From assembly GCA_965228975.1 (NCBI GenBank), contig OZ245851.1:2108001-2172000 (forward strand): 64,000 bases of DNA. The letters run 5' to 3'. Position 1 is the first letter of the stretch. Each line of letters opens with the position of its first letter. The stretch is from JAJFJD01 sp965228975. GTDB taxonomy: Bacteria; Pseudomonadota; Alphaproteobacteria; UBA8366. Positions 50,620 through 60,055 of this stretch are shown piece after piece. The notes beneath the pieces were generated by a model. The model had not been told where the DNA came from. It did not search any database and saw only the letters and a list, made by a program, of their open reading frames with translations. The translations under genes and the position numbers were made by a program.

Positions 50620-51267
50620 ATGGAAATGACCGGAGAGTATCGAATTCCGGCATCGCGCGAGGCGGTGTGGCAAGCGTTGAACGACCCGGACATCCTGAAA
50701 CAGTGCATCCCCGGCTGCGATGAAATCGAGAAAACCTCGGACACCGAGTTTTCGGCCAAAGTGACGGCCAAGGTCGGCCCCGTAAAAGCAAAGTTCAGCG
50801 GTGCGGTGACGCTATCGGACATGGACCCGCCGAATGGCTACACGATCTCCGGCGAGGGCACCGGTGGCGCGGCGGGCTTCGCCAAGGGCGGCGCAAAAGT
50901 CGCTTTGGCGGAAGACGGTAGCGATACAATCCTCACCTATGACGTCAACGCGACCGTCGGCGGAAAGCTGGCCCAGATTGGCAGCCGCTTGATCGACTCG
51001 ACGTCGAAGAAAATGGCCAACGAATTCTTCGGAAAGTTCGCAGAGGTCGTCGGCGGACCGACGCCAAGCGATGCGACGTCCGGACCTGAGGCGCCGACGC
51101 CGGCAGACCGTCCCGCCACCACCGAAGAAGCAGGCACCGCCCCGGCAGCACCGACACCGGAGGACAGGCCCGCGGTAACGGAGACGAAGAAGGGTTTGCC
51201 CCCCATGGTGTGGGTCGGCGGGGTCATCGTGCTCGTTTTGATCGCGCTTTGGGCATTTCAGCAGTAA
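50620..51267 (+). CDS. coxG: CoxG-like SRPBCC protein with C-terminal membrane anchor
   Basis: 215 residues: a SRPBCC/CoxG domain (EYRIPASREAVWQALNDPDI, then IPGCDEIEKTSDTEFSAKVT and GKLAQIGSRLIDSTSKKMAN), a Pro/Ala/Thr-rich linker of about 40 residues, and a C-terminal helix (MVWVGGVIVLVLIALWAF). In carboxydotrophs CoxG recruits the Mo-hydroxylase to the inner membrane; this architecture with a tail anchor fits that role. It precedes the structural genes coxS-coxL-coxM by 140 bases. Confidence 0.9.
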   Translation: MEMTGEYRIPASREAVWQALNDPDILKQCIPGCDEIEKTSDTEFSAKVTAKVGPVKAKFSGAVTLSDMDPPNGYTISGEGTGGAAGFAKGGAKVALAEDGSDTILTYDVNATVGGKLAQIGSRLIDSTSKKMANEFFGKFAEVVGGPTPSDATSGPEAPTPADRPATTEEAGTAPAAPTPEDRPAVTETKKGLPPMVWVGGVIVLVLIALWAFQQ

Positions 51268-51407
51268 GTCGGGTCGGCTACGCCTTGACCAAAAGGCTGG
51301 CGGACTCCACACTCTTTCATAACGCTAAGGAAAGACGTTCGCCGCAACCGGCGGACGAGGAGCGCGGGTAAACGCCCGCACCCTTCGAGGCTAGGGAGTT
51401 ACCAACT

Positions 51408-51881
51408 ATGTCCTACACCGTTTCAATGACGGTGAACGGCAAGGCTGTCAGCGGCGACGTGGAAGGCCGCACCTTGCTTGTTCAGTTTCTCCGTGAACAC
51501 CTGCGACTGACGGGCACGCATGTCGGATGCGACACCAGCCAATGCGGTGCCTGTTGCGTGCATGTGAACGGCACGTCGATCAAGAGCTGCACCATGCTCG
51601 CCGTGCAGGCGGACGGCGCCGAGGTCACGACGATCGAAGGCCTCGCCAACGGCGATGAACTTCATCCGATGCAGGCGGCCTTCCGAGAGAACCACGGCCT
51701 GCAATGCGGCTTTTGCACCCCGGGCATGGTCATGAGCGCGATCGACCTGGTTCAGGAAAACCCTGACCCCTCGGAAAAGGAGATCCGCGAATGGCTGGAA
51801 GGCAACCTGTGCCGTTGCACGGGCTACCACAACATCGTGAAATCGATCGAAGCTGGCGCAAAAGCGATGCGCGGCGGCTGA
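51408..51881 (+). CDS. coxS: CoxS-type iron-sulfur subunit of a molybdenum hydroxylase
   Basis: 157 residues with two [2Fe-2S] clusters: the plant-ferredoxin-type motif CDTSQCGACCVHVNG...C (Cys near 43, 48, 51 and 63) and the helical motif CGFCTPGM plus CRCTGYHNIV. This is the electron-transfer subunit of the xanthine oxidase/CO dehydrogenase family. AGGGAG lies ten bases before the ATG. First structural gene in the order S-L-M, which is not the M-S-L order of form I cox operons. Confidence 0.95.
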   Translation: MSYTVSMTVNGKAVSGDVEGRTLLVQFLREHLRLTGTHVGCDTSQCGACCVHVNGTSIKSCTMLAVQADGAEVTTIEGLANGDELHPMQAAFRENHGLQCGFCTPGMVMSAIDLVQENPDPSEKEIREWLEGNLCRCTGYHNIVKSIEAGAKAMRGG

Positions 51882-51909
51882 TCGCGGCCGCCGGCGGGAG
51901 GAACCACCA

Positions 51910-54270
51910 ATGACCGCGACTGGTATTGGCGCCGCGGTAAAGCGGGTTGAGGATTTCCGCTTTCTGACGGGGCAAGGCAACTACACCGACGATATCAATC
52001 GGCCCAATCAGACCTACGCTTGGATTCTGCGCAGCCCGCACGCCCACGCGAAGATCACGTCGCTGGATATCAGCGCGGCGGCGAGCGCACCCGGCGTTGT
52101 CGCGGTCTTCACCGGCAAGGATATGGAGGCCGATGGGGTCGGCAGCCTGCCCTGCGGCTGGCAGGTCAACAACAAGGACGACTCGCCGATGGCCGAGCCG
52201 GCGCATCCGCCGCTGGTCACCGACCGCGTGCGCCACGTCGGCGATCAGGTCGCCGTGGTCATCGCCGAGACGAAAGATCAGGCGCGCCAGGCGGCGGAGG
52301 CAATCGCCGTCGAATATGAGGCCCTTCCCGTGGTCACCGACATGGCCGCCGCCATCGAAGGCGGACCGCAGGTCCATGACGATGTCCCCAACAATCTTTG
52401 CTACGATTGGCATATCGGCGACAAGGACGCGACCGACGCAGCCTTTGCCGGCGCCGCGCATGTCGCCTCCATCGACATCGTCAACAACCGGTTGATACCG
52501 AACGCCATGGAGCCGCGCGCCGCGATTGGCGATTACGACACGGCGACCGGCGATCACACGCTCTATACGACGAGTCAAAACCCGCATGTCATCCGGCTGC
52601 TGATGGGCGCATTCGTCCTGAACATTCCCGAGCATAAGCTGCGCGTGGTCGCACCGGATGTCGGCGGCGGCTTCGGGTCGAAAATCTATCACTACGCCGA
52701 GGAGGCGATCGTCACCTGGGCCGCCGGGAAGATTCGCCGCCCGATCAAATGGACCGCCGAACGCTCGGAATCCTTCATGTCCGATTGCCATGGCCGCGAT
52801 CACGTCACCAAGGCCGAGCTGGCCTTGGACAAGGACGGAAAGTTCCTCGCCCTCCGGGTCGGCACGCTGGCGAACATGGGCGCCTATCTGTCCACCTTCG
52901 CCCCATGCGTCCCGACCTATCTGTATGCGACCTTGCTGGCGGGCGTGTACACGACCCCACAGGTCTATTGCGAGGTGAAGGCGGTCTTCACGAACACCGT
53001 ACCGGTCGATGCCTACCGGGGCGCGGGGCGCCCGGAAGCGTCCTTCCTGCTGGAGCGAATTGTCGACCGCGCCGCCCGCGAAACCGGGTTGAGCCAGGTC
53101 GAAATACGGCAACGCAATTTCATCCCGTCGGACGCCTTCCCTTACCAGACTCCTGTCGCGCTGCAATATGACAGCGGCGATTACGGCAGCACCCTCGATC
53201 AGGCCGTCACGACGGCGGAGATCGATGGATTCGAAACCCGCAAGGCGGAAGCGGCAAAACGAGGCAAACTGCGGGGCATCGGCTATTCGACCTACATCGA
53301 GGCCTGCGGAATCGCCCCTTCGGCAGTCGTCGGGTCGCTCGGCGCGCGCGCCGGTCTGTTCGAATCCGCCGAGGTCCGGGTCCATCCGACCGGCTCGGTC
53401 ACGGTTTTCACCGGCTCGCACAGCCATGGCCAGGGCCATGAAACGACATTTTCGCAGCTCATTTCCGATACGCTCGGCATCCCGATGGAAAGCGTCGAGA
53501 TCGTGCATGGCGATACCGGAAAGGTCGCCTTCGGCATGGGCACCTATGGCTCCCGTTCGCTCGCCGTCGGCGGCGAGGCGATTATGCGGGCAACCAACCG
53601 CATCATCGAGAAAGCGACCAAGATCGCGGCTCACATCATGGAAGCGCCGGAAGCCGATATCGAATTCAAGGATGGAAAGTTCACGGTCTCGGGCACGGAC
53701 AAGGAAATGGCCTTCGGCGAGATCGCGCTGGCGGCCTATGTCCCGCACAATTTCCCGCACGAGACGCTTGAGCCCGGATTGGACGAGACGGCCTTCTACG
53801 ACCCGGCCAACTTCACCTATCCTGGCGGCTGCCACATCTGCGAGGTCGAAGTCGATCCCGAAACCGGAGTTGTGGAGGTGGTCAACTTCTCGGCGATCGA
53901 CGATGTCGGCCGGGTCGTGAACCCGATGATCGTCGAAGGTCAGGTTCACGGCGGCGTCGCCCAGGGAATCGGACAGGCGTTGCTGGAAGGATGCCGCTAC
54001 GACGAAAACGGCCAGCTCGTCACCGGGTCCTACATGGATTACACGATGCCGCGGGCGGGAGACCTGCCCTCCTTCAACGTCGGCACACATGCCACGCTGT
54101 GCACCCATAATTCACTCGGTGTGAAGGGATGCGGAGAGGTCGGCGCCATCGGTTCGCCGCCGGCGGTGATCAATGCGGTCGTCGATGCACTGTGGGATCT
54201 CGGCGTGAAAGACATGTCGATGCCCGCGACGCCGGAAAAAGTCTGGCAAGCCATACAGAGCGCGCAATAA
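51910..54270 (+). CDS. coxL: CoxL-type molybdopterin-binding large subunit, form II
   Basis: 786 residues of the xanthine dehydrogenase family. Seen: VGGGFGSKIYHYAEEA, the active-site loop AYRGAGR (53010-53030), the cofactor segments TGSHSHGQGHETTF and FGMGTYGSRS, and the catalytic Glu in GVKGCGEVGAIG. True CO dehydrogenases (form I) have AYRCSFR with the Cu-binding Cys; AYRGAGR defines form II, whose CO-oxidising ability is disputed. A different small substrate is therefore quite possible. GGGAGG eight bases before the ATG. It lies between coxS and coxM and ends 30 bases before coxM. Confidence 0.94.
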   Translation: MTATGIGAAVKRVEDFRFLTGQGNYTDDINRPNQTYAWILRSPHAHAKITSLDISAAASAPGVVAVFTGKDMEADGVGSLPCGWQVNNKDDSPMAEPAHPPLVTDRVRHVGDQVAVVIAETKDQARQAAEAIAVEYEALPVVTDMAAAIEGGPQVHDDVPNNLCYDWHIGDKDATDAAFAGAAHVASIDIVNNRLIPNAMEPRAAIGDYDTATGDHTLYTTSQNPHVIRLLMGAFVLNIPEHKLRVVAPDVGGGFGSKIYHYAEEAIVTWAAGKIRRPIKWTAERSESFMSDCHGRDHVTKAELALDKDGKFLALRVGTLANMGAYLSTFAPCVPTYLYATLLAGVYTTPQVYCEVKAVFTNTVPVDAYRGAGRPEASFLLERIVDRAARETGLSQVEIRQRNFIPSDAFPYQTPVALQYDSGDYGSTLDQAVTTAEIDGFETRKAEAAKRGKLRGIGYSTYIEACGIAPSAVVGSLGARAGLFESAEVRVHPTGSVTVFTGSHSHGQGHETTFSQLISDTLGIPMESVEIVHGDTGKVAFGMGTYGSRSLAVGGEAIMRATNRIIEKATKIAAHIMEAPEADIEFKDGKFTVSGTDKEMAFGEIALAAYVPHNFPHETLEPGLDETAFYDPANFTYPGGCHICEVEVDPETGVVEVVNFSAIDDVGRVVNPMIVEGQVHGGVAQGIGQALLEGCRYDENGQLVTGSYMDYTMPRAGDLPSFNVGTHATLCTHNSLGVKGCGEVGAIGSPPAVINAVVDALWDLGVKDMSMPATPEKVWQAIQSAQ

Positions 54271-54300
54271 GCGTTCGTCGAGGATTGGGAGAACACGAGT

Positions 54301-55098
54301 ATGTACGATTTCAATTATCATCGCGCCGAATCGGTCGCGGACGCCGTGGACAAGATCAAGGCGGCGGAAGACGGCAAGCTTGTCGCCGGCGGCATGACAT
54401 TGATCCCGACGCTGAAGCAACGATTGGCAAGCCCCTCGGACCTCGTCGATCTTTCCGGCGCGGGCGACCTCGCCGGCATATCGGTCGACGGCAATACCCT
54501 AACCATCGGCGCAATGACGACCCATGGCGCGGTCGCGGCTTCCGATGATGTCAAGAAGGCCATTCCGGCCCTGGCCGCGCTGGCGGACAACATCGGCGAT
54601 GCCCAGGTCCGGCATCGCGGGACGATTGGCGGTTCGATCGCCAACAACGACCCCGCGGCCGACTATCCGGCGGGCTGCGTCGCCCTCGGCGCGACGATCG
54701 TCACCAACACGCGGGAACTGGCCGCCGAGGATTTCTTCGTCGGACTGTTCGAAACCGCGCTTGAGGAGGACGAAGTGATTACCGCCGTCCGTTTTCCCGT
54801 ACCCAAACGGGCCGCCTACATGAAGTTTCCGAACCCGGCGTCACGTTACGCGCTGGTCGGCGTGTTCGTCGCCGAGACGGACGGCGGCGTGCAAGTTGCG
54901 GTTACCGGTGCCGGACAGGACGGCGTCTTCCGGGTCGCCGATATGGAATCGGCGCTGTCGGGCAACTTCTCCGCCGACGCAATCGAGGGGATTTCGGTCT
55001 CCGACGACGACTTGAATTCAGATATTCACGCGAGTGCGGAGTATCGCGCCCATCTCATCACGGTGATGGCCAAGAGGGCGGTTGCCGCGGCCGGATGA
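54301..55098 (+). CDS. coxM: CoxM-type FAD-binding subunit
   Basis: 265 residues of the FAD-binding subunit family of Mo hydroxylases. FAD-contact motifs: AGGMTLIPTLKQRLA near residue 30 and RHRGTIGGSIANNDPAADYP (the TxGGxxxxxDPxxD-type second motif) near residue 105. It passes electrons from the CoxS clusters to the quinone pool or another acceptor. Completes the S-L-M set; the ydbH-like gene follows 73 bases later and is probably a separate unit. Confidence 0.93.
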   Translation: MYDFNYHRAESVADAVDKIKAAEDGKLVAGGMTLIPTLKQRLASPSDLVDLSGAGDLAGISVDGNTLTIGAMTTHGAVAASDDVKKAIPALAALADNIGDAQVRHRGTIGGSIANNDPAADYPAGCVALGATIVTNTRELAAEDFFVGLFETALEEDEVITAVRFPVPKRAAYMKFPNPASRYALVGVFVAETDGGVQVAVTGAGQDGVFRVADMESALSGNFSADAIEGISVSDDDLNSDIHASAEYRAHLITVMAKRAVAAAG

Positions 55099-55171
55099 AC
55101 CGGAATTTGACCGGGTTGGCAGGGGGCCGGGGCCGTTATAGGCTCCGGCCTTCTTACTTGATGAAGCAGAG

Positions 55172-58100
55172 ATGACGGAACCGGAAAAGCAACCCGCGGC
55201 TCCCCCGACGAAAGGCCGTTGGAAAAGGTGGTTGGCTTTTTCCTCGGCAGGTGTCGGCCTATTCATCATACTGGCCATAGTGGGCGTTGTGCTCGCCTGG
55301 GCCAACCGGACGGACGTGGCCGAATGGGTCCTCACCACCTATTTGAAAGACAGCAAGACGAAGTCGGTTTCCGTCACCGTCGAGAGCCTCGAACCCGACC
55401 ACATTCGCATCAAGGATTTTCGGATGGAGGCGGAGCAAATCGTCTCCGTCGAGTCGATCCGCGCGACCTATGCGGTAGATGACTGGATCGACGGCATCGT
55501 CGATTCGATCGACATCGCCGGCCTCGAAATAATATCCGGCGAGCGCAGAGTGAAGATCGATCGGATCGAGGGATCGGGCTCCTTCTCGGCAACCCTGAGG
55601 GGTCTACAATCGCTCCAGGCGGGTTTCGATCTCGTCCGCATCCAAACCGGCGAGCAGACCTTCGAACCGAGCCGAGTCGACGTCGGCTTCGAGAACGGCA
55701 TCCTATCGGTCGACTCCGCGATCGCGGCGCCGCACGGTTTCGTCACCGTAATCGGTACCGGCCCCCTCGACCCCGAGGGCGATCCGTTCGAGCTTCACGT
55801 TGCAGGCAGCGTGGACGCGACCTTCGCCGCGAATCTCCTCGCCCGGAAACGCATCCGCACCGCCGGCTACGTATCGCTCGCGGTTAACGCAACGGCGCAA
55901 GACCCCCTCTTCTTCCTGGAAAAGCATCCGTCGGGACGGATAGCGATCCCGCCCGACCTCACCGTCAACGGTCAGGTTCGCTTGGGCCTTGAGAAACTCG
56001 CGATCGACGGCACGACAATCCCGATGGCCGATCCGGATGTTCTGAACTTCGATTTCGCCGATTTGGTAACCACCGATGACGGATCGAAAGGGTCGTTCAA
56101 GTTATCCTTCGATGCGGCAAAGCGGAAAACGCCCGAGATCGGGTTCACAAAGGCGAACGTCACCCTTAACGGCGCCTATGTCCTGGGTAAGGACATACTG
56201 TCTCTGACAATCGGCGCCGGCCCGATAGCGCAGGTTCGCGACGTTCGCCTGTCGAAGGGTCTGCCGGTCGCCGGAGACCTGAACCTCGAACTCATCGACG
56301 ACACGAATACTCTCGCCTTCGACCTTGGCAAGGGCGCTGCACGGCATCGCATCAACGCCAAGCTTGCCTGGCGCGACGGCACCATCTCGATGCAGTCGGA
56401 AGGACATCCGAGCGACCGTGCTGACCCGGTGATATTCACCCTTCGCGGTGCGTTCGATGCGACCCCGCTGTTGACCTCGATCCAGGAAACCAAAGGCATC
56501 AAGGGGAATGCAAACATCTTCCTGGCCGGCCGGATTACGCAACCGTTGTTGATCGCCGACGCGATGGAGGAAGGGGCCGCCCCTTGGCCCGGCGACGTGC
56601 GGCTCGACGGCGCGATCAAGTTGGATACTACCGGACTGGCGATCCCGGGTGCCAAGGCCACCAGAACCGCAAAGGACAGCGTTGAGATCACACTGAAGGG
56701 ATTCAACGGCAGCAGCGGGCATCAGCAGGGAAAGGTCGCGATCTCCGCGAAACTGGACAAGCGTACATTCGGGGAAACCCTCTTCGACGAGGCGTTGCTC
56801 ACGCTGGACGGACGATTGACCTCCGGCGCGCGGGGGCATCAATTCATCCCGAGCTTCGACAGCACACTGTTCCTGAAAAATATCCGAACCGGAGGCGGTT
56901 TGGAGTTGCCGACCGGTTTGACCCTGCAACTGACCGGCGACAAGAACCACATCACGGTGCCGACGGATCTCTCGGGCGTCTTTCACGCGCTGACCTTTGC
57001 GCACCTGGACGCTGACGGTTACATCCGATCGAAAGGTGAGAAACAGCCCATCCGGCTGACCATCCCACAATTGATCAGCCGGCAAGAGGAAAACACCCAG
57101 TACCAGCTTTACGCTACCGGCGCCGTCGTCGACCTGCCGAAGTCGCAACTATCGGCACACGGAATCAACGCGTCCGTCGAGAGCATCGCCAACGGCGTCA
57201 AATTCGGGTTGGAGGCCGGCGACATTCGGCATGCCGGGCAGCCTCCCCTAACGACCCCCCTATCCTTTTCGGCCAAGGGGCGAATCGTGAAGCAGACCCT
57301 CCGCATGACCCTTCAGGCACGGCAACGGTACAGCCCTCTCAAGGCCCGCGCCACGCTCCGGCACAACCTGAAGACCAGCACCGGCCGGGTCGATTTCCGC
57401 GTACCCCGGTTCCAGTTGGAAACCAAGAAATATACGATTGCCGACCTCTTCCCACCGGCCGCACAAATCTTTGACGTGGCCAAGGGTGCAAGTTCGATGA
57501 AAGGACATCTGCTGTGGGACAAGGACGTCCTCTCCGGGCAGATGGCCGTTCAATTGAGCAAATTGAGTTTGCACACACCGGACATGAAGCTCGACGATCT
57601 GGAAGGGACGGTCAATTTCATCGAACTGATCCCCCTGTCGATGCCGCCCCGCCAACGCATCAAGGGATCGGTTACCGTCGGCGAGCTCGGCCCGCTGCCG
57701 CTCCAGCTTGAATTCCAACTTCGCGAGGACGGCGCGGTCGCCGTTCAGGATCTGGATATCGGTTTCGCGGGCGGGCGGATGCGGACCCGCGGCCTGGTGA
57801 CGCCGGGCGAAGTTTTGGACGCGGACGGCATGATCTACGTGCAATCGGTCGATCTGGCCCAAGTCTTCCAACTTATCGGGCTGGACGGGTTGGAAGGCAC
57901 CGGCCGGATCACCGGTAAGGTGCCGGTGCGGCTGCTCGGCGAAGAGCTTACCATCGGCAAGGGGACGCTGAACGCGGAAGGTCCCGGGAAATTGAAATAC
58001 ACCGGCACGGCGTTGCAGCAGCAGCTATCGAACCGCGACGATACCGTCGGCACGGTCGCGCAGGTTTTATCCGACTTTCGATACAAGAAATTGAGCATGG

Positions 58101-58306
58101 AACTGACCAAGGAAGCGAGCGGCACCGGCGCCATCATGCTGCGAATGGACGGGTCTAACCCGGCGGTCTATGACGGCTATCCGTTCGCCTTCAACATCCG
58201 CATCGAAAGCGATTTCAATAAATTGGGCCGCATCGCGCTCGGCGGCGTCGAGGCCGTAACCGACGTCATCCGGCAACCCGAACGCCCGACGACGGGGCAG
58301 GAATAA
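55172..58306 (+). CDS. ydbH: YdbH family envelope protein (AsmA-like)
   Basis: 1044 residues: a single N-terminal helix (FSSAGVGLFIILAIVGVVLA) and a very long periplasmic beta-rich region. The C-terminal part (ISLAGGRMRTRG-like strands, AQVFQLIGLDGLEGTGRITG) is the YdbH/dicarboxylate-transport domain. In E. coli YdbH, with TamB and YhdP, moves phospholipids between inner and outer membrane, and works with the lipoprotein YnbE. The same partners follow here: ynbE and ydbL. The presence of all three in E. coli order supports the assignment. Confidence 0.87.
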   Translation: MTEPEKQPAAPPTKGRWKRWLAFSSAGVGLFIILAIVGVVLAWANRTDVAEWVLTTYLKDSKTKSVSVTVESLEPDHIRIKDFRMEAEQIVSVESIRATYAVDDWIDGIVDSIDIAGLEIISGERRVKIDRIEGSGSFSATLRGLQSLQAGFDLVRIQTGEQTFEPSRVDVGFENGILSVDSAIAAPHGFVTVIGTGPLDPEGDPFELHVAGSVDATFAANLLARKRIRTAGYVSLAVNATAQDPLFFLEKHPSGRIAIPPDLTVNGQVRLGLEKLAIDGTTIPMADPDVLNFDFADLVTTDDGSKGSFKLSFDAAKRKTPEIGFTKANVTLNGAYVLGKDILSLTIGAGPIAQVRDVRLSKGLPVAGDLNLELIDDTNTLAFDLGKGAARHRINAKLAWRDGTISMQSEGHPSDRADPVIFTLRGAFDATPLLTSIQETKGIKGNANIFLAGRITQPLLIADAMEEGAAPWPGDVRLDGAIKLDTTGLAIPGAKATRTAKDSVEITLKGFNGSSGHQQGKVAISAKLDKRTFGETLFDEALLTLDGRLTSGARGHQFIPSFDSTLFLKNIRTGGGLELPTGLTLQLTGDKNHITVPTDLSGVFHALTFAHLDADGYIRSKGEKQPIRLTIPQLISRQEENTQYQLYATGAVVDLPKSQLSAHGINASVESIANGVKFGLEAGDIRHAGQPPLTTPLSFSAKGRIVKQTLRMTLQARQRYSPLKARATLRHNLKTSTGRVDFRVPRFQLETKKYTIADLFPPAAQIFDVAKGASSMKGHLLWDKDVLSGQMAVQLSKLSLHTPDMKLDDLEGTVNFIELIPLSMPPRQRIKGSVTVGELGPLPLQLEFQLREDGAVAVQDLDIGFAGGRMRTRGLVTPGEVLDADGMIYVQSVDLAQVFQLIGLDGLEGTGRITGKVPVRLLGEELTIGKGTLNAEGPGKLKYTGTALQQQLSNRDDTVGTVAQVLSDFRYKKLSMELTKEASGTGAIMLRMDGSNPAVYDGYPFAFNIRIESDFNKLGRIALGGVEAVTDVIRQPERPTTGQE

Positions 58307-58409
58307 CCGTGTCCATGCGCTGGCGAAATCCCGCGTCTCGCGGTATGGTGCTGGTCTTGCGGCACGCGGGAATGCGGGCCGCGCTACGGGTCAGCGAGGC
58401 TCCGGCGTT

Positions 58410-58592
58410 ATGAAGCATGTTTGTTGGGCGGCCGGCATCTTGATCGTGATCGCATCGTGTACGCCGAAGGTCGCGGTCGAGGCGCCGAAAGAGCCCATCA
58501 CCATCAATCTCAATATCAAGCTCGATGCCGACGTGCGCCTGCGCGTCGAGGAGAAAGCCAAAGACGATGTCAAAAGCAATCCCATCTTTTGA
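58410..58592 (+). CDS. ynbE: YnbE-like lipoprotein
   Basis: 60 residues with a lipobox (VIASC, Cys at residue 17) and a short mature part containing PITINLNIKLDADVRLRVEE, the YnbE core. In E. coli YnbE forms an outer-membrane-anchored bridge completing the YdbH beta-groove. GAGG lies nine bases before the ATG. The last 26 bases overlap ydbL in another frame. Confidence 0.88.
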   Translation: MKHVCWAAGILIVIASCTPKVAVEAPKEPITINLNIKLDADVRLRVEEKAKDDVKSNPIF

Positions 58593-58938
58593 TCGCCGGC
58601 CGCTGTTCGCGGCGTTGTTTCTCGCGCTTGCCACGTTGCTTTTCACCTTACCGTCGGCGACCGCCCAAGCCCGGCCGCTGGATGCTCCGCGCGCTTCAGG
58701 CGTTGTCGGCGAGCGCTTCGACGGCTATGCAATGGTCCGCAGCGGCAGCGCTCCCGCGTCGGTGAAGAAACTGGTCGACCAGACCAACGCGCAACGCCGC
58801 GCGCTTTACCAGAAACGCGCCAAGGAAACCGGCGCGTCGGCGGCGGATATCGGCAAGATCTATGCACAAGAGATCATGAAATCAGCACCGAAGGGAACCT
58901 GGTTTTTGACCCAAGGCGGGAAGTGGATCAAACGCTAG
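58567..58938 (+). CDS. ydbL: YdbL family (DUF1318) periplasmic protein
   Basis: 123 residues: signal peptide (LFAALFLALATLLFTLPSATA) and the DUF1318 domain with GVVGERFDGYAMVR, VKKLVDQTNAQRRALYQKRA and a KGTWFLTQGGKWIK end. YdbL has been proposed to modulate the YdbH-YnbE bridge. ATG 58567 (MSKAIPSF) inside ynbE is used because it places a normal signal peptide; the earlier frame start at 58525 reads an unlikely Cys/Arg-rich leader. Confidence 0.88.
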   Translation: MSKAIPSFDRRPLFAALFLALATLLFTLPSATAQARPLDAPRASGVVGERFDGYAMVRSGSAPASVKKLVDQTNAQRRALYQKRAKETGASAADIGKIYAQEIMKSAPKGTWFLTQGGKWIKR

Positions 58939-59128
58939 CGTGTCAGCCGTATCTTAGCGGCCATTTACACGCATTTTGCTATGTCTGCGGAATGGCTCCG
59001 CCTTGAGCCGAGTGGCCCTTGAGCCACCGATTTGTGCTAAAATATATAAAGAAACCATGATTCACGCGCTCTGCGGCCGCCCCGCCGCAAGGCCCGGATT
59101 TTCCTGATACTTGGACAAATCACGCCCT

Positions 59129-60055
59129 ATGACAAAGCCGATCCCTGACACCGTCGATGCCGCACTGAAATTGCTCTCCGACGGCGCGTATGTCGCGGAC
59201 CGGAGCCTGGCCACCGCTCTGTTCCTGTCGCTCAAACTGAACCGGCCCTTGTTCCTCGAGGGCGAAGCCGGCGTCGGCAAGACGGAAATCGCCCGCGTCT
59301 TGTCCGAAACCCTCGGACGCCGCCTGATCCGTCTCCAATGTTATGAAGGCCTGGATGTATCCTCGGCGGTCTACGAGTGGAATTACGCACGCCAGATGGT
59401 TGAGATCCGCCTGTCGGAAGCACTGGGCGACAGGGACCGCGACCGCCTCGAAGCCGATATCTTCGACGAGCGCTTTCTGATCCATCGACCTTTGCTGCAG
59501 GCGCTGGAACCTAATCCCGACGGCGCACCGGTCCTGTTGATCGACGAGTTGGACCGCACCGACGAGCCGTTCGAGGCGTTTCTGCTCGAAGTCCTAGCCG
59601 ACTTCCAAATCACGATTCCGGAGATCGGCACGGTGAAGGCGGCCGAGCCGCCACTCGTGGTCATCACGTCGAACCGGACGCGGGAAATCCACGACGCGAT
59701 CAAACGCCGGTGTTTCTATTACTGGGTCGACTACCCCGACGCGGCGCGCGAGTTGGAAATCTTGCGGGTGAAGGCCCCCGACGCATCGGCCGATCTGTCG
59801 GCGCAGATCGTCGCCTTCATCCAGAAACTGCGCGGGGAAGACCTATTCAAATTACCCGGCGTCGCGGAAACCATCGATTGGGCGCATGCGCTGACACAGC
59901 TCGATTGCATGACCCTGGACCCAGACACGATCAACAACACCCTCGGCACGCTGCTGAAGTATCAGGACGACATCGCCAAGATTCAGGGCAGCGAGGCCAG
60001 CCGTCTGCTGAGCGAGGTCCAGGCGGAGTTAGCCGTCGCCGGAGCCGCCGAATGA
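59129..60055 (+). CDS. coxD: CoxD/MoxR-type AAA+ ATPase
   Basis: 308 residues. MoxR-group AAA+ ATPase: Walker A EGEAGVGKTE, Walker B VLLIDELDRTDEPFEAFLLE, sensor 1 VVITSNRTRE and the arginine-finger region IKRRCFYYWVDYP. In carboxydotrophs CoxD is a chaperone that helps insert the sulfur/copper at the CoxL active site. The next gene, encoding a CoxE-like vWA protein, overlaps in an ATGA, the standard MoxR-vWA pair. ATG 59129 is chosen over the TTG at 59111; neither has a strong ribosome site. Confidence 0.9.
   Translation: MTKPIPDTVDAALKLLSDGAYVADRSLATALFLSLKLNRPLFLEGEAGVGKTEIARVLSETLGRRLIRLQCYEGLDVSSAVYEWNYARQMVEIRLSEALGDRDRDRLEADIFDERFLIHRPLLQALEPNPDGAPVLLIDELDRTDEPFEAFLLEVLADFQITIPEIGTVKAAEPPLVVITSNRTREIHDAIKRRCFYYWVDYPDAARELEILRVKAPDASADLSAQIVAFIQKLRGEDLFKLPGVAETIDWAHALTQLDCMTLDPDTINNTLGTLLKYQDDIAKIQGSEASRLLSEVQAELAVAGAAE

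Noticed and set aside
53010..53030. True (form I) carbon monoxide dehydrogenase
   Set aside because: The active-site loop is AYRGAGR, not AYRCSFR, so the copper-binding Cys is absent.
51730..54108. 792-codon minus-strand open frame opposite coxL
   Set aside because: Antisense shadow; the plus-strand CoxL has every family motif, including AYRGAGR and the catalytic Glu.
59710..60051. Longer N-terminus for the CoxE-like protein
   Set aside because: This extension overlaps coxD in another frame and reads Arg/Gly/Pro-rich shadow sequence; the ATGA-coupled start at 60052 is standard.
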